Part shown: positions 1 to 8,346 of the stretch, piece after piece
Layout: each line of letters opens with the position of its first letter
Numbering within the stretch: position 1 is the first letter of the stretch
From: Terriglobia bacterium
GTDB lineage: Bacteria; Acidobacteriota; Terriglobia; Acidiferrales; UBA7541
Assembly: GCA_020072785.1 (NCBI GenBank)
Contig: JAIQGG010000004.1
Coordinates: 238,108 to 302,107 of the forward strand
Length of the DNA: 64,000 nucleotides
Direction of reading: 5' to 3'
Made by a program: the position numbers and the translations under genes
The notes under the pieces: model-generated
The model's database searches: none
Told to the model about the DNA's origin: nothing
The model's input: only the letters and a program-made list of their open reading frames with translations

Positions 1-657
1 ATCGGCGTCACCATTGATCTCCTCCCGGAGATCGTGCGCCACGCCCCGCCGGGCGCTTTGCTCACCGACGCCTGCAGCACCAAGATGCGCATCTGCCAGC
101 GCGCCACCGAAGTCTTCGCCGCCAACCCCGGCGACGGCCTCCTGCTGCTGCCCGGCCATCCCATGGCCGGCAAGGAGCTCTCCGGCGTGGCCCATGCGGA
201 TGCGGAACTCTTTCGCGACGCCACCTACGCGTTGATTGGCGAAGGAGAATTGCGCGACGCGCCCCGCGCGCGGGCGTTCGCCGCTCTGCTGGAGCGTCTC
301 GGCGCGCGCCCCCTGTGGATCGGCGCGCAGAAGCACGATTGGGCGGTGGGCATGGTCTCGCACCTGCCGCAACTCGCCGCCGTGGCCCTGGGATCGTTTC
401 TTCACGGGCAGATCGATGAAACCGGCCTGCCCATCACCCTCGCGGGCTCCGGCCTGCGCGACTCCCTCCGCCTGGCCGGCAGTCCTTACTCCACCTGGCG
501 CGACATTCTCCTCACCAACCGCGATTTTCTCTCCGCCGCCCTGGCCGTCTATGCCCGCCACATCGAGGACCTGCGCGAAAAACTTTCCTCCCGGGAACTC
601 GAAGCCGATTTCGACGCCGCCAACGAACTCTACAAACTCCTCCGCGATTTGAAGTAA
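1..657 (+). CDS. tyrA: Prephenate dehydrogenase, 5' end outside window
   Basis: Catalyses oxidative decarboxylation of prephenate to 4-hydroxyphenylpyruvate in tyrosine synthesis; cytoplasmic. The frame is open from base 1, so the start and most of the NAD-binding Rossmann domain lie upstream; 218 residues are visible. Seen: the family motif [10 protein letters not shown] (from base 157) and the helical C-terminal dimerisation domain with SHLPQ, followed by an ending rich in E, K and L. No ACT domain follows, so this is the short, non-fused type. The family assignment is firm from these motifs; feedback control cannot be judged from the fragment. It is followed after 35 bases by scoA, which is not functionally linked in any obvious way. 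Confidence 0.88.
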   Translation: MGVTIDLLPEIVRHAPPGALLTDACSTKMRICQRATEVFAANPGDGLLLLPGHPMAGKELSGVAHADAELFRDATYALIGEGELRDAPRARAFAALLERLGARPLWIGAQKHDWAVGMVSHLPQLAAVALGSFLHGQIDETGLPITLAGSGLRDSLRLAGSPYSTWRDILLTNRDFLSAALAVYARHIEDLREKLSSRELEADFDAANELYKLLRDLK

Positions 658-692
658 ACTGCACCGTACACGTTCCTGGTGCGGGAGATTCC

Positions 693-1388
693 ATGGACAA
701 ACGCGTAGCCTCCGCCGACGCCGCCATCGCCAAGCTCACGGACGGCGCCACCATCCTCATGGGCGGCTTCGGCCTCTGCGGCATCCCCGAAAATCTCATC
801 GCCGCCGTGCGCCGCAAGGGCGCCAAGGACCTCACCATCGTCTCCAACAACGCCGGCGTGGACGATTTCGGCATCGGCCTGCTTCTGCAGACCCGTCAGG
901 TCAAGAAGATGATCTCCACGTACGTCGGCGAGAACAAACTTTTCGAGCAACTGGTCCTCAGCGGCGAGCTGCAGGTGGAGCTGAACCCCCAGGGAACCCT
1001 GGCCGAGCGCCTGCGCGCCGGCGGCGCGGGCATCCCCGGCTTCTACACGCCCACTGGCTACGGCACCATGGTCGCCGAAGGCAAGGAAGTGCGCGAATTC
1101 GACGGCCGCAAATACATCCTCGAGCGCGCCCTGCGCGGCAACTTTGCCTTCGTCAAGGCCTGGAAGGGCGATCGCTGGGGCAACCTCGTCTACCGCAAGA
1201 CCGCGCGCAACTTCAATCCCATGATGGCCACCGCCGCGGACTACGTCATCGCCGAAGTCGAGCAGCTCGTGGACAACGGCGAGCTCGACCCCGACCAGGT
1301 GCACACACCCGGCATTTTCGTGGACGCCATTTTTCAGGGCCCGCGCTACGAAAAGCGCATCGAGCGCCGCACCACGCGCAAGGCCTGA
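693..1388 (+). CDS. scoA: 3-oxoacid CoA-transferase subunit A
   Basis: Alpha subunit of a two-subunit succinyl-CoA:3-ketoacid (acetoacetate) CoA-transferase, which moves CoA between succinyl-CoA or another acyl-CoA and a 3-oxoacid. The 231-residue length fits the family. The glycine-rich CoA-binding motif GGFGLCGIP lies at residues 24-32, followed by the typical NNAG segment and by the [11 protein letters not shown] region. The start ATG follows GGAGATTCC. The partner subunit lies 165 bases downstream on the same strand, separated by a palindromic repeat. Together with the thiolase and hydroxyacyl-CoA dehydrogenase near 46-48 kb it could serve ketone-body or butanoate metabolism; exact substrates cannot be read from the sequence. 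Confidence 0.92.
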   Translation: MDKRVASADAAIAKLTDGATILMGGFGLCGIPENLIAAVRRKGAKDLTIVSNNAGVDDFGIGLLLQTRQVKKMISTYVGENKLFEQLVLSGELQVELNPQGTLAERLRAGGAGIPGFYTPTGYGTMVAEGKEVREFDGRKYILERALRGNFAFVKAWKGDRWGNLVYRKTARNFNPMMATAADYVIAEVEQLVDNGELDPDQVHTPGIFVDAIFQGPRYEKRIERRTTRKA

Positions 1389-1392
1389 TTCT

Positions 1393-1416
1393 GTAGGGGC
1401 GGGGCTTGCCCCGTCC
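1393..1416. repeat. Palindromic intergenic repeat (GTAGGGG family)
   Basis: Between scoA and scoB, GTAGGGGCG is followed by CGGGGC-TT-GCCCCG, a 6-bp perfect stem. Related GTAGGGG-type elements occur near 25218, 27922, 28066 and 34120, so this is a dispersed REP-like family. Confidence 0.6.
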
Positions 1417-1553
1417 GCTGGTTCTAGCGGTGGCCAGCAGGAGCACAGGCTTCCATCTGTGCCAGCGTCAGCGCCGCATGGACGTTTCATTCGCAGCTGT
1501 TTTTCTCTTACTGTGAACTGTAAACTGACAACTGAAAACTCGGAGTAATCCCC

Positions 1554-2225
1554 ATGCCGCTCACTGAGGATCAAAAACGCGAACGCATCGCCCGCCGCAT
1601 CGCTCGCGAGCTGCGCGACGGCTACTACGTCAATCTCGGCATCGGCATGCCCACCCTCGTTGCCAACTACATCCCCGCGGGCATGGACGTCGTCCTGCAA
1701 TCGGAAAACGGCATGCTCGGCGTAGGCCCCTATCCGCTCGACGCCGAAGTGGATCCCGATCTCATCAACGCGGGCAAAGAAACCGTCTCGGAGATTTCCG
1801 GCTCCTGCTATTTCTCCAGCGCCGACTCCTTCGCCATGATTCGCGGCGGCCACGTGGACCTCACCGTCCTCGGCGCCCTGCAGGTGGACGAAAAGGGCAC
1901 CCTCGCCAACTGGGCCATCCCCGGCAAAATGCTCAAGGGCATGGGCGGGGCCATGGATCTCGTCGCCGGCGCCAAGCGCGTCTTCATCGCCATGGAGCAC
2001 GCCACGCGCGACAACAAGCCCAAAATCCTCAAGCACTGCACCCTCCCGCTCACCGGCGTGGAGGTCGTCGACCACATCGTCACCGAGCTGGCCCTGATCG
2101 ACGTCACCCCGGAGGGCCTGCTCCTCCGCGAACTGGCCCCCGACGCCACCCTCGCCCAGGTCCAGTCGCTCACCGAACCGCAGCTCCTGCTGCCCCCCGG
2201 CGGCCCCCAGCCCATGCCCGTCTGA
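1554..2225 (+). CDS. scoB: 3-oxoacid CoA-transferase subunit B
   Basis: Beta subunit of the CoA-transferase begun by scoA. It carries the catalytic glutamate that forms the glutamyl-CoA thioester: the family motif SENG lies at residues 50-53, with Glu51 as the nucleophile. NLGIGMPT (residues 27-34) and [15 protein letters not shown] are typical of subunit B. The 223-residue length is normal. The C-terminal tail [13 protein letters not shown] is proline-rich and probably disordered. The start ATG is preceded by CGGAGTAATCCCC, a usable Shine-Dalgarno site. Confidence 0.93.
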   Translation: MPLTEDQKRERIARRIARELRDGYYVNLGIGMPTLVANYIPAGMDVVLQSENGMLGVGPYPLDAEVDPDLINAGKETVSEISGSCYFSSADSFAMIRGGHVDLTVLGALQVDEKGTLANWAIPGKMLKGMGGAMDLVAGAKRVFIAMEHATRDNKPKILKHCTLPLTGVEVVDHIVTELALIDVTPEGLLLRELAPDATLAQVQSLTEPQLLLPPGGPQPMPV

Positions 2226-2343
2226 CGCGACGCGGTGCCTCTCGCTTTCCGCCACGGCCCGCTATTCACTCTTTCTTCACCCGCAAGCCGCAAAATGACG
2301 AAACTGCGCTAGTCTCGGAACGAGGAGCACACCCAGGCCGCCC

Positions 2344-2652
2344 ATGGACATCCCTTCCATCGTTGTCGTCAGTCTCCACAACCCCAAGGAGAAGATCTGG
2401 GGCGAGTTGCTCTCCATTCAGCCTTCCGGCATCACCATCCGCGGCATCGACCTGAACTCCTTCGACCATTTCGTCCGCCAGACCAGCGACCCCGACGGCG
2501 AGCGCACCGGCCTGCCCACTCTCTTTTTCCCCATGAACCGCATCGAGCGCATCGCCCTCGACGAGCCCTCCGGCGCTATCCCTTCCATGGCCGAGCTCTT
2601 TGCGCGCAAGGCCGGCCGCACCCTGGCCGATTATCTGGCCCAGTTCGCCTGA
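2344..2652 (+). CDS. Conserved hypothetical small protein
   Basis: A 102-residue cytoplasmic protein without signal peptide or membrane segment. I do not recognise it as a named family. The pattern of short beta strands (IVVVSLHNP, IWGELLSIQPSGITIRGI, LFFPMNRIERIAL) resembles a small Sm-like or SH3-type barrel, but this is only an impression from strand order. The C-terminal third (MAELFARKAGRTLADYLAQFA) looks helical. Codon use matches the neighbours, and it sits just ahead of the phosphatidyltransferase gene with only 21 bases between them, so the two may be co-transcribed unless the -10-like box at 2660 is used. Confidence 0.7.
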   Translation: MDIPSIVVVSLHNPKEKIWGELLSIQPSGITIRGIDLNSFDHFVRQTSDPDGERTGLPTLFFPMNRIERIALDEPSGAIPSMAELFARKAGRTLADYLAQFA

Positions 2653-2659
2653 ACTGCGT

Positions 2660-2665
2660 TACAAT
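2660..2665 (+). promoter_or_regulatory. Possible -10 box close to a start codon
   Basis: TACAAT ends 8 bases before the ATG at 2674. If it is a real -10 element, the transcript would be leaderless or nearly so. No good -35 is seen, so confidence is low. Confidence 0.3.
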
Positions 2666-2673
2666 TTCTGCAA

Positions 2674-3225
2674 ATGTCTGGCCGGATCTGGACGGTCCCC
2701 AATCAGATTACGCTGTTGCGCCTCGGCTTCCTGCCGGGCTTCCTCATTCTGATTTTCTATGAGCGCTACGGCTGGGCTCTGGGCGTGCTGGTTCTGGCGG
2801 GTCTCTCGGACGGCGTTGACGGTCTGCTGGCGCGGCGCCTCAATCAGAAGTCGGAGCTCGGCGCCTATCTCGATCCCATTGCCGACAAGCTGATGCTCTC
2901 CTCTTCCTTCGTCATCCTGGCCTTCAAACACAAGATTGCCTGGTGGCTGACCATTCTCATCCTCAGCCGGGACGTCCTTATGCTCATGGTCGCCGCGGTC
3001 ATTCTGCTTATCTCCGGCTACCGCCCGTTTCCGCCCAGCATTTACGGCAAGCTCACCACCACGGTTCAGATCCTGCTGGTCTTCACCGTGATTGCCGCCG
3101 CGGCCTTCCACGCCGCCTGGCTGGAGACTATTCAGCACCCGCTCATCTACGTCGTCGCTGGCTTCACCGTGCTCTCCGGCTTTCACTACAGCTTTGTGAT
3201 CGCCCGCCGCCTGCACGTCGCCTGA
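2674..3225 (+). CDS. CDP-alcohol phosphatidyltransferase family protein
   Basis: Integral membrane enzyme that joins a CDP-activated lipid to an alcohol with release of CMP. The family motif D-x2-DG-x2-AR-x8-G-x3-D-x3-D is fully present (DGVDGLLARRL followed by GAYLDPIADK, residues about 49-73). Five or so hydrophobic segments cover the 183 residues. A second, more typical PgsA lies at 19123, so this copy may use another alcohol acceptor or be a paralogue; the sequence does not tell which. No Shine-Dalgarno is visible before the ATG. Confidence 0.82.
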   Translation: MSGRIWTVPNQITLLRLGFLPGFLILIFYERYGWALGVLVLAGLSDGVDGLLARRLNQKSELGAYLDPIADKLMLSSSFVILAFKHKIAWWLTILILSRDVLMLMVAAVILLISGYRPFPPSIYGKLTTTVQILLVFTVIAAAAFHAAWLETIQHPLIYVVAGFTVLSGFHYSFVIARRLHVA

Positions 3226-3294
3226 GCACCCGGGCCGCCCCCTTCGCTTTGCCGCGCTCCGGAGCACAGCCGGCAGGACTTTTTCCGCACGCTG

Positions 3295-4191
3295 TTAAAT
3301 CTTCACAAACTGCTTCAGCATCATCGCGAAGCTGCCCACCACGATCAGTCCTGCGAGCCACCCCAGCGCCTGCGCCCTCTGCCACTCGGCTCCGGCCAGC
3401 GGCTCGCGGTCCGCGAACAGTTTCCCCAGTACGAAGCCCGCGGCCAGCCCTCCGAAGTGCGCCGCGTTGTCCACCCCCGGCAGCGAGAATCCGATCAGGA
3501 AGATGATGACCACCCAGGTCAGCAGCCGCGAGCGCATCACCTTCATATGCACTCCCCCGCGTTTCGTGGTGATCGCCAGCATCAGCCCGATCAGCCCCAT
3601 CAGCGCTCCGCTGGCTCCCACCGCCAGATGCCCGAACAGCGCGCTCACCATGAAACTGAATATTCCCGTGAACACGTAGAGAAACAGGTAGCGCGGTGAA
3701 CCGTAGAGCTCCTCCAGCGTCGGCCCGATGTCCAGCAGCACCATCATGTTGGACCCGATGTGGATCAGGCTCCCGTGCAGAAACATCGCCGTCACCAGCC
3801 GGAACCACTGCCCCTGCAGGATCAGGTCGATCCGGCTGGCCCCCAGCGTATTCAGCGCCTGCCCGCTGATCCCCCCGAACAGGCTGAAGCCCCCGCCCGC
3901 CTGCGCCGTCATCGCCAGGCTGATCCCATAGAGCAGGATATTTACGATCAGCAGCACGGAGGTGACCGGCGCGCGCCCCCCGAAGAAGCCGGCAAGCTTG
4001 CGGCTTGCCGCGGCCATCGAAAAATTGATCCCGCTGCCGCATTCGTGGCAGCGCGTCGCCGTGATGCCCACCAGCGCTCCGCAGGCCGGGCACACTTTCG
4101 GCCGCGGCTGCTGTTCGCCGCCGCCGAAAAATCCGCGCAACGCGCTCTTCCATCGTTCGATTCGCCATTGCCAGCGATAGGGAAGTGCCAA
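3295..4191 (-). CDS. Rhomboid-family intramembrane serine protease with zinc ribbon
   Basis: Membrane-embedded protease that cuts transmembrane helices. Seen: an N-terminal zinc ribbon (CPACG ... CHECG), then about six membrane helices with the rhomboid motifs FLHGSLIHIGSNM, the catalytic serine in GASGALMG (about residue 194) and the catalytic histidine in AAHFGG (about residue 245). I chose the TTG start at 4191 because a perfect AAGGAGG lies four bases upstream (4196-4202 on the complementary strand). An in-frame ATG at 4269 would add 26 residues but has no Shine-Dalgarno and would overlap the opposite gene's start codon and promoter. Convergent with the gene at 2674. Confidence 0.85.
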   Translation of the reverse strand: MALPYRWQWRIERWKSALRGFFGGGEQQPRPKVCPACGALVGITATRCHECGSGINFSMAAASRKLAGFFGGRAPVTSVLLIVNILLYGISLAMTAQAGGGFSLFGGISGQALNTLGASRIDLILQGQWFRLVTAMFLHGSLIHIGSNMMVLLDIGPTLEELYGSPRYLFLYVFTGIFSFMVSALFGHLAVGASGALMGLIGLMLAITTKRGGVHMKVMRSRLLTWVVIIFLIGFSLPGVDNAAHFGGLAAGFVLGKLFADREPLAGAEWQRAQALGWLAGLIVVGSFAMMLKQFVKI

Positions 4192-4200
4192 TCGTCCTCC

Positions 4201-4229
4201 TTGCGGCCCGTCCTGCGCATTCCTATAAT
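4201..4229 (+). promoter_or_regulatory. Sigma-70-type promoter
   Basis: TTGCGG (4201-4206), a 17-base spacer and TATAAT (4224-4229). It points at the small gene at 4268 and through it at rlpA and the HIT gene. Confidence 0.6.
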
Positions 4230-4267
4230 ACCGGAATCGCCCCGGGCGTCTGCGGTGCGTCTCACTC

Positions 4268-4459
4268 ATGGACAAATTTACTCAGATCGGCCAGCGCCTC
4301 GACGATGAGTTGAACCGTCTGCGCCATTTCCTCGAAGACCAACTCGCCCCCGAAGCCGAACGCCGCACCGCGGAATTTTTCCGCGAACTTTCGCAAACGC
4401 TCAATGCCGCCGCGAGCAAACTGGAGTCCCATGTGGCCTCGCGCCGCCCGCGCTCATGA
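4268..4459 (+). CDS. Small hypothetical protein
   Basis: A 63-residue, mostly helical, charged protein (DDELNRLRHFLEDQLAPEAERRTAEFFREL) with no signal or membrane segment; probably a short coiled coil. I do not recognise a family. Support: a good promoter 40 bases upstream, ATG start and compact linkage to the rlpA-like gene. There is no clear Shine-Dalgarno. Its start codon shares the palindrome CATG with a possible ATG of the divergent rhomboid gene. Confidence 0.5.
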   Translation: MDKFTQIGQRLDDELNRLRHFLEDQLAPEAERRTAEFFRELSQTLNAAASKLESHVASRRPRS

Positions 4460-4472
4460 ACCAGGACTCCCA

Positions 4473-5357
4473 GTGACCGCCCGGCCGTTCCGGCGGTCTT
4501 ACCAGCCCCCACAGCCCGGGTCCTTCCGCGCGGCGCAGCTTCTCCGCCCGGGAGGCTCTCTCTCCGCTCTTTCTTTTCTCTGTGTCCTATGTGCGCTCTG
4601 TGTTTCTCTTTTCTCCGGCTGCGGCTCGCGCCGCCCCGTCGTTGATCGCCGGCAGCCTCCTCCTCTCGCTCCGGCGCCCGCGCCGCCGGAAAACAGCGCG
4701 CCCGCCGCCGCGCCCTCGGCCAAGCGGCCCGCGCGGACGCCCGCCGCCCCGGCCCCCGCCGGCCATGTCGTTGACCGCCTCGCGGTCACGCATACAGAAG
4801 AAGGCAACGCCTCCTGGTACGGCGTGCCCTTCGACGGCCGCCGTGCCTCCAACGGCGAAATCTACGACATGAACCGCATGACCGCCGCGCACCGCACCCT
4901 GCCTTTCGATACCATGCTGCGCGTCACCAATCTCAGCAACGGCCGCAGCGCCACCGTGCGCGTCACCGACCGCGGTCCCTTCGTCGAGAACCGCATCATC
5001 GATCTCTCCCTCGCCGCCGCCCGCGAGCTGGACATGGTCGGCGCCGGCGTCGTCCCCGTGCGCCTCGAAGTCCTTTCCGGCCCCGATCCTTCCCTCGGCT
5101 TCTTCACCGTGCAGGTCGGCGCCTTCCGCGACCGCAGCAACGCCGAGCGCCTCCGTGATCGCCTGAGCGCTGCCTATTCGCCCATCTTCATCCAGTCCTA
5201 TGATTCACCCGATGGTCTCTTCTACCGCGTGCGCGTCGGCCGCAGCAAGGACGAAGAGGCCGCGCGCCAGCTCGGCGAATCGCTGCGCGCCAGGGAAGGT
5301 TTCACGCCGTTCGTCATTCGCCTGGATGAAACCGCTGCCCCAGGAGGAACCCCGTGA
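4473..5357 (+). CDS. rlpA: RlpA-like lipoprotein: double-psi beta-barrel plus SPOR domain
   Basis: RlpA proteins are outer-membrane lipoproteins that bind or cut denuded septal peptidoglycan. From a GTG start at 4473 (AGGA eight bases upstream) a hydrophobic stretch ends in FSGC with Cys50 as probable lipidation site; the lipobox is imperfect (F at -3). A Pro/Ala linker follows, then the RlpA barrel (residues about 112-205: GNASWYG, GRRASNGE, NRMTAAHRTLPF, RVTDRGPF) and a SPOR domain (about 213-285: FFTVQVGAFRDRSNAERL). An upstream in-frame ATG at 4404 is possible. Oddity: the hydrophobic segment and residues 100-107 (VDRLAVTH) are read from two different dispersed repeat families. The stop overlaps the next gene's GTG. 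Confidence 0.83.
   Translation: MTARPFRRSYQPPQPGSFRAAQLLRPGGSLSALSFLCVLCALCVSLFSGCGSRRPVVDRRQPPPLAPAPAPPENSAPAAAPSAKRPARTPAAPAPAGHVVDRLAVTHTEEGNASWYGVPFDGRRASNGEIYDMNRMTAAHRTLPFDTMLRVTNLSNGRSATVRVTDRGPFVENRIIDLSLAAARELDMVGAGVVPVRLEVLSGPDPSLGFFTVQVGAFRDRSNAERLRDRLSAAYSPIFIQSYDSPDGLFYRVRVGRSKDEEAARQLGESLRAREGFTPFVIRLDETAAPGGTP
4567..4617 (+). repeat. Copy of the TCTGTGT/TCTGCGT pyrimidine-rich repeat, inside rlpA
   Basis: The stretch TTTCTTTTCTCTGTGTCC and what follows matches in pattern the repeats at about 28008-28050 and 28150-28192 (TTCTTTTCTTC then TCTGCGTTCTCTGCGTCTC). Here it encodes most of the hydrophobic export signal of the rlpA-like protein. Confidence 0.45.
4769..4793 (+). repeat. 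GACCGC hairpin repeat copy inside rlpA
   Basis: Core GACCGCCTCGCGGTC at 4773-4787 (6-bp stem, 3-base loop) with the family's flanking GTT and AC. It is in frame and encodes VDRLAVTH. Confidence 0.7.
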
Positions 5358-5698
5358 GCGAGAATTGCCTGTTCTGCAAGATCGCGGCGAAGCAGATCCC
5401 CGCCAAGCTCGTCTTTGAGGACGCCGATCTCTTCGCCTTCGAGGACATCAACCCCCAGGCTCCCACCCACATTCTCGTCTGCCCGCGCAAGCATTTCGCC
5501 TCGCTCGACGCGGCCCAGCCCGCCGATCAGGCCGTGATCGGCAAGCTTCTCCTCGTCGCCGCGCAGCTCGCCCGCGCCCGCAATCTGCAGCCCGGCTACC
5601 GCACCGTGTTCAACACCGGCGCCCTCGCCGGCCAGTCCGTCTTTCATCTGCACCTGCACCTGCTCGGCGGCCGTCCCTTCCGCTGGCCCCCGGGATAG
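5354..5698 (+). CDS. HIT family nucleotide-binding protein
   Basis: Histidine-triad hydrolase or transferase acting on nucleotide phosphoramidates or dinucleoside polyphosphates; cytoplasmic. The 114 residues contain the N-terminal CLFCKI with a likely zinc-binding cysteine pair, DINPQAPTHILV, and the triad HLHLHLL near the end. The GTG start overlaps the rlpA stop codon (GTGA), so translation is probably coupled. It ends a short operon; the following region to 5811 is a convergent junction. Confidence 0.9.
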   Translation: MSENCLFCKIAAKQIPAKLVFEDADLFAFEDINPQAPTHILVCPRKHFASLDAAQPADQAVIGKLLLVAAQLARARNLQPGYRTVFNTGALAGQSVFHLHLHLLGGRPFRWPPG

Positions 5699-5811
5699 AC
5701 GCTGTTTCGTCAACCGTGTGACAACTAATCTGGAACCGTCATCTCTCAAAGCGCGTTCTGTGCGTTCCGGATGGTTTTGCGGAACGAGGAATCTCTCTTT
5801 GCTTGCCGCGC

Positions 5812-8268
5812 TCATTCCGCCACGCACAGCAGCGTCATCTGCGGATCGATCAAAATCTTCCGCGGCGCGCTGGGCGTCGTGAACCGGAAGCTGGTCTCCT
5901 CGCCTGACGCCACCACCGTCCCCAGCGCCACGCTGCGTCCCCCGCCCGTGCTGGCATAGAGCGGCACCGGTGTCACAAATCCTCGCGGCACGCCCGTCTG
6001 CTGCAGCTTCCCGCGCACCACGTACCCGCCGTCTTCTCCGCTCTTCACGCTATACTTCACCCGGTAGTGCGGAATCCCCACCCCGCGCACCCACTCCTCG
6101 AAGAACCAGTCCATGGACCGCCCGCCCTCCACGGCCATTGCCGGTGTCATCACCGCCTCCACTTCGCGCTGCAGATCGCCCGTGGACAGCGCCCGGTTGG
6201 CGTACTTCGTCGCCAGCGTGCGCAGCAGCGCCTCGAACCGCGCGTCCGGATTCCGGCTCCCCGGCTGGCGCAGCTGCATGCGCAGCATGTGCATCACCCA
6301 CGTGCCTTTGCCGTACACCACCTGGTCGAATCCCGCGGGCGATTTCGACGAGTTCAGCCGGCTGCCCAGCGTCAGCGGGCCGATCTCCGCCGGCGGCGCC
6401 TCCGCGCCCTCGCTTTTCGTGAGCAGCTGCTTGCGGTAGCGCTCCAGCCAGTCGCGCAGCGTGCGCTCCGGCTTCTTCTGGCTGTCGGCGAAGAGCAGCG
6501 CCAGATAGTTGGCAATGGCCTCGGTCACCCACTGGTCCCGGTAGCTCTGCCAGCCCACCACGTTGCCCCACCACTGGTGCGCCACTTCATGAAACGGCAC
6601 CAGCTCCGTGAAATGCTCCTGCGCGGCCGTGCTCAGCCCCGCGCGCTGCTGCGCTTCCGCGGGCAAAAAAGAAAACGTCGAAATGTACAGCAGCCCCGGC
6701 CAGCCCTGCCCGAACGTTCCGGGAATCTGCGAAACCTGCAGTTGCCGGTAGGGAAACGGCCCGCTGTAGCTCTCATAGAAATGTATGGACGAGCTGATCT
6801 CCCGGGCCAGTTGGCGCAGCATGTCCGCGGGGTTCGGAGCGGCTGCTGGAAGTTCCATCCGCGCGCTGGGCGGGACGCCGAAGGGCCGCGCACCCCGCAC
6901 CGTCGCGCCCGGCGCGTTGTCCGGCGCGCTGTCCGGCGCCGCCAGCCGTTTGCGCAGCGCCTCTTCGAGTTGCCGGTTTGCGTATACCTCTACGGCATAC
7001 GCGCCGCTGTCCAGCGACGTCGAGGCGTACTCCCCCAGATTGAAGCCCGCCACGGAAACTGGCTTTTCCGTGCGCCAGCGGCCCACCCGGAATTCACCCT
7101 CCTCGTGTTCTTCGAGCTTTGTCCCCGTGGCCACCAGGCGCAGCCGCCGCGGCCAGCGCAGCGTCAATTCGTAGTCCGCGAAGCTGTCCGCCCCGCCCAG
7201 GTGCGGATACCAGCTTCCGCGCTCCCCCACATACAGCACGCCGTTGCCCGCGTCGCTGATGACCCGGCCGCGGTACCGCACCCGCAGCGCAAATTCTTCC
7301 CCGCGCCGCGCCGCCCGCGGCAGCGCCACGTACAGCGCGTCGTTGCCCCGCTGGCTGCGCTCCTGCTTGTTCAGCCCCTCGTTCTGGAAAAAGTCCAGCT
7401 CCTCGCCGCCGGCTCCGCTCACCGATTCCGCCGCCAGATTCCGGGAAAGTTCGAAGGCCAGCAGGCGTTCCCCGCCGCGCTCCGCGCGCACCGCAATCGT
7501 CGCCGTTCCCTCCAGCGAGTGATCCGGCAGGACCGCGGTCTCGATGGCATAGCGCAGCGCGCGAAAGGCCGGAGCGGGTGGCGCGTTGCCGCCCGGCCGG
7601 TACGCCGCCCAGACGTCATACAGGTTCGCGCCGTCCGCCGCATGCATCTGCCCCATGGTCAGCGTTTCCTCGCGGCGCGCATCCAGCACGACCTCGAAAG
7701 CGCCCGTGCGCAGCCCTTCCAGCGCCGCGTAGAAGTACGGCCGCGGCTCCTCCGCGATCCAGTCCGCCAGGATGCGCAGTGCGTGCGGCGGGTTCATCGG
7801 GCCGGCGATAGTGTTCCACTGCGCCGCGTACTCGCGGTTTTCCGCCGCCGCTGCCCGGGTTTCGCGCAGTTGTTTCTGCAGCTCTTCCGCCGTTTCATCG
7901 GTGAAGCGCAGGTAGGCCGTGCGGAACTCCTCGTCCAGCACCGGCCTTCCCAGAAACCGCGCCAGCTGCTGCTTTTCCACCGGGTCCCGCGGCGCGGCCA
8001 GCGCGTGGCCGCGCCCGGAGAAGACCGCGCCGGTGATGTGTCCGTTGCAGGGGGTCAGGAAGGCCAGCGTGCCTTCGTCGAAGGCCAGGCGCACGTCGCC
8101 GCGGCGCAGCTCCAGGTGCTGCACTGGATAGACCGCTTGCTCATCCACCCGCACGCGGTTCAGCGCCTCGTAGATCTCCCGCGGAGAACCCGGAGAAGTT
8201 TGCGCCCCGGCGGGCCCACCAAGAAAGAAAAGGGCGGCAAAGCCCACGCCCAGCGCTCGGGCCTTCAT
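5812..8268 (-). CDS. M1-family (gluzincin) metallopeptidase, secreted
   Basis: 818-residue zinc peptidase with an N-terminal signal peptide (MKARALGVGFAALFFLGG, cleavage near AGAQ). The zinc site is complete: HEVAH at residues 560-564 and the third ligand Glu583 in TEAIANY (HExxH-x18-E). Oddity: where aminopeptidases of the family carry the GxMEN exopeptidase motif, this protein has GTFGQGWPGLLYIS (517-530), so the amino-terminus-binding glutamate seems absent and the activity may not be a classical aminopeptidase. The frame continues upstream antisense to the next gene, so I start at ATG 8268, ahead of the signal peptide; ATG 8295 is an alternative. Divergent from the gene at 8347. Confidence 0.87.
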   Translation of the reverse strand: MKARALGVGFAALFFLGGPAGAQTSPGSPREIYEALNRVRVDEQAVYPVQHLELRRGDVRLAFDEGTLAFLTPCNGHITGAVFSGRGHALAAPRDPVEKQQLARFLGRPVLDEEFRTAYLRFTDETAEELQKQLRETRAAAAENREYAAQWNTIAGPMNPPHALRILADWIAEEPRPYFYAALEGLRTGAFEVVLDARREETLTMGQMHAADGANLYDVWAAYRPGGNAPPAPAFRALRYAIETAVLPDHSLEGTATIAVRAERGGERLLAFELSRNLAAESVSGAGGEELDFFQNEGLNKQERSQRGNDALYVALPRAARRGEEFALRVRYRGRVISDAGNGVLYVGERGSWYPHLGGADSFADYELTLRWPRRLRLVATGTKLEEHEEGEFRVGRWRTEKPVSVAGFNLGEYASTSLDSGAYAVEVYANRQLEEALRKRLAAPDSAPDNAPGATVRGARPFGVPPSARMELPAAAPNPADMLRQLAREISSSIHFYESYSGPFPYRQLQVSQIPGTFGQGWPGLLYISTFSFLPAEAQQRAGLSTAAQEHFTELVPFHEVAHQWWGNVVGWQSYRDQWVTEAIANYLALLFADSQKKPERTLRDWLERYRKQLLTKSEGAEAPPAEIGPLTLGSRLNSSKSPAGFDQVVYGKGTWVMHMLRMQLRQPGSRNPDARFEALLRTLATKYANRALSTGDLQREVEAVMTPAMAVEGGRSMDWFFEEWVRGVGIPHYRVKYSVKSGEDGGYVVRGKLQQTGVPRGFVTPVPLYASTGGGRSVALGTVVASGEETSFRFTTPSAPRKILIDPQMTLLCVAE

Positions 8269-8334
8269 AGCCGCGACTGTAGCAACTTTCGTCATTGTCC
8301 GGCAAGCACGGTGCCCCGCGGCATCGCCCGGCGG

Positions 8335-8340
8335 TATAAT
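8335..8340 (+). promoter_or_regulatory. TATAAT -10 box implying a leaderless transcript
   Basis: A perfect TATAAT ends six bases before the ATG at 8347, which would put the transcription start at or next to the start codon. No strong -35 is visible. Confidence 0.5.
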
Positions 8341-8346
8341 TAAAAA

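Noticed and set aside
630..2255. 541-residue minus-strand frame opposite scoA and scoB
   Set aside because: Composition (G, D, H, E, V rich) is typical of an antisense shadow of high-GC genes; both plus-strand genes are certain.
4268..4459. The 63-residue helical protein as a divergent XseB
   Set aside because: Helical content alone is weak evidence and xseA is 30 kb away.
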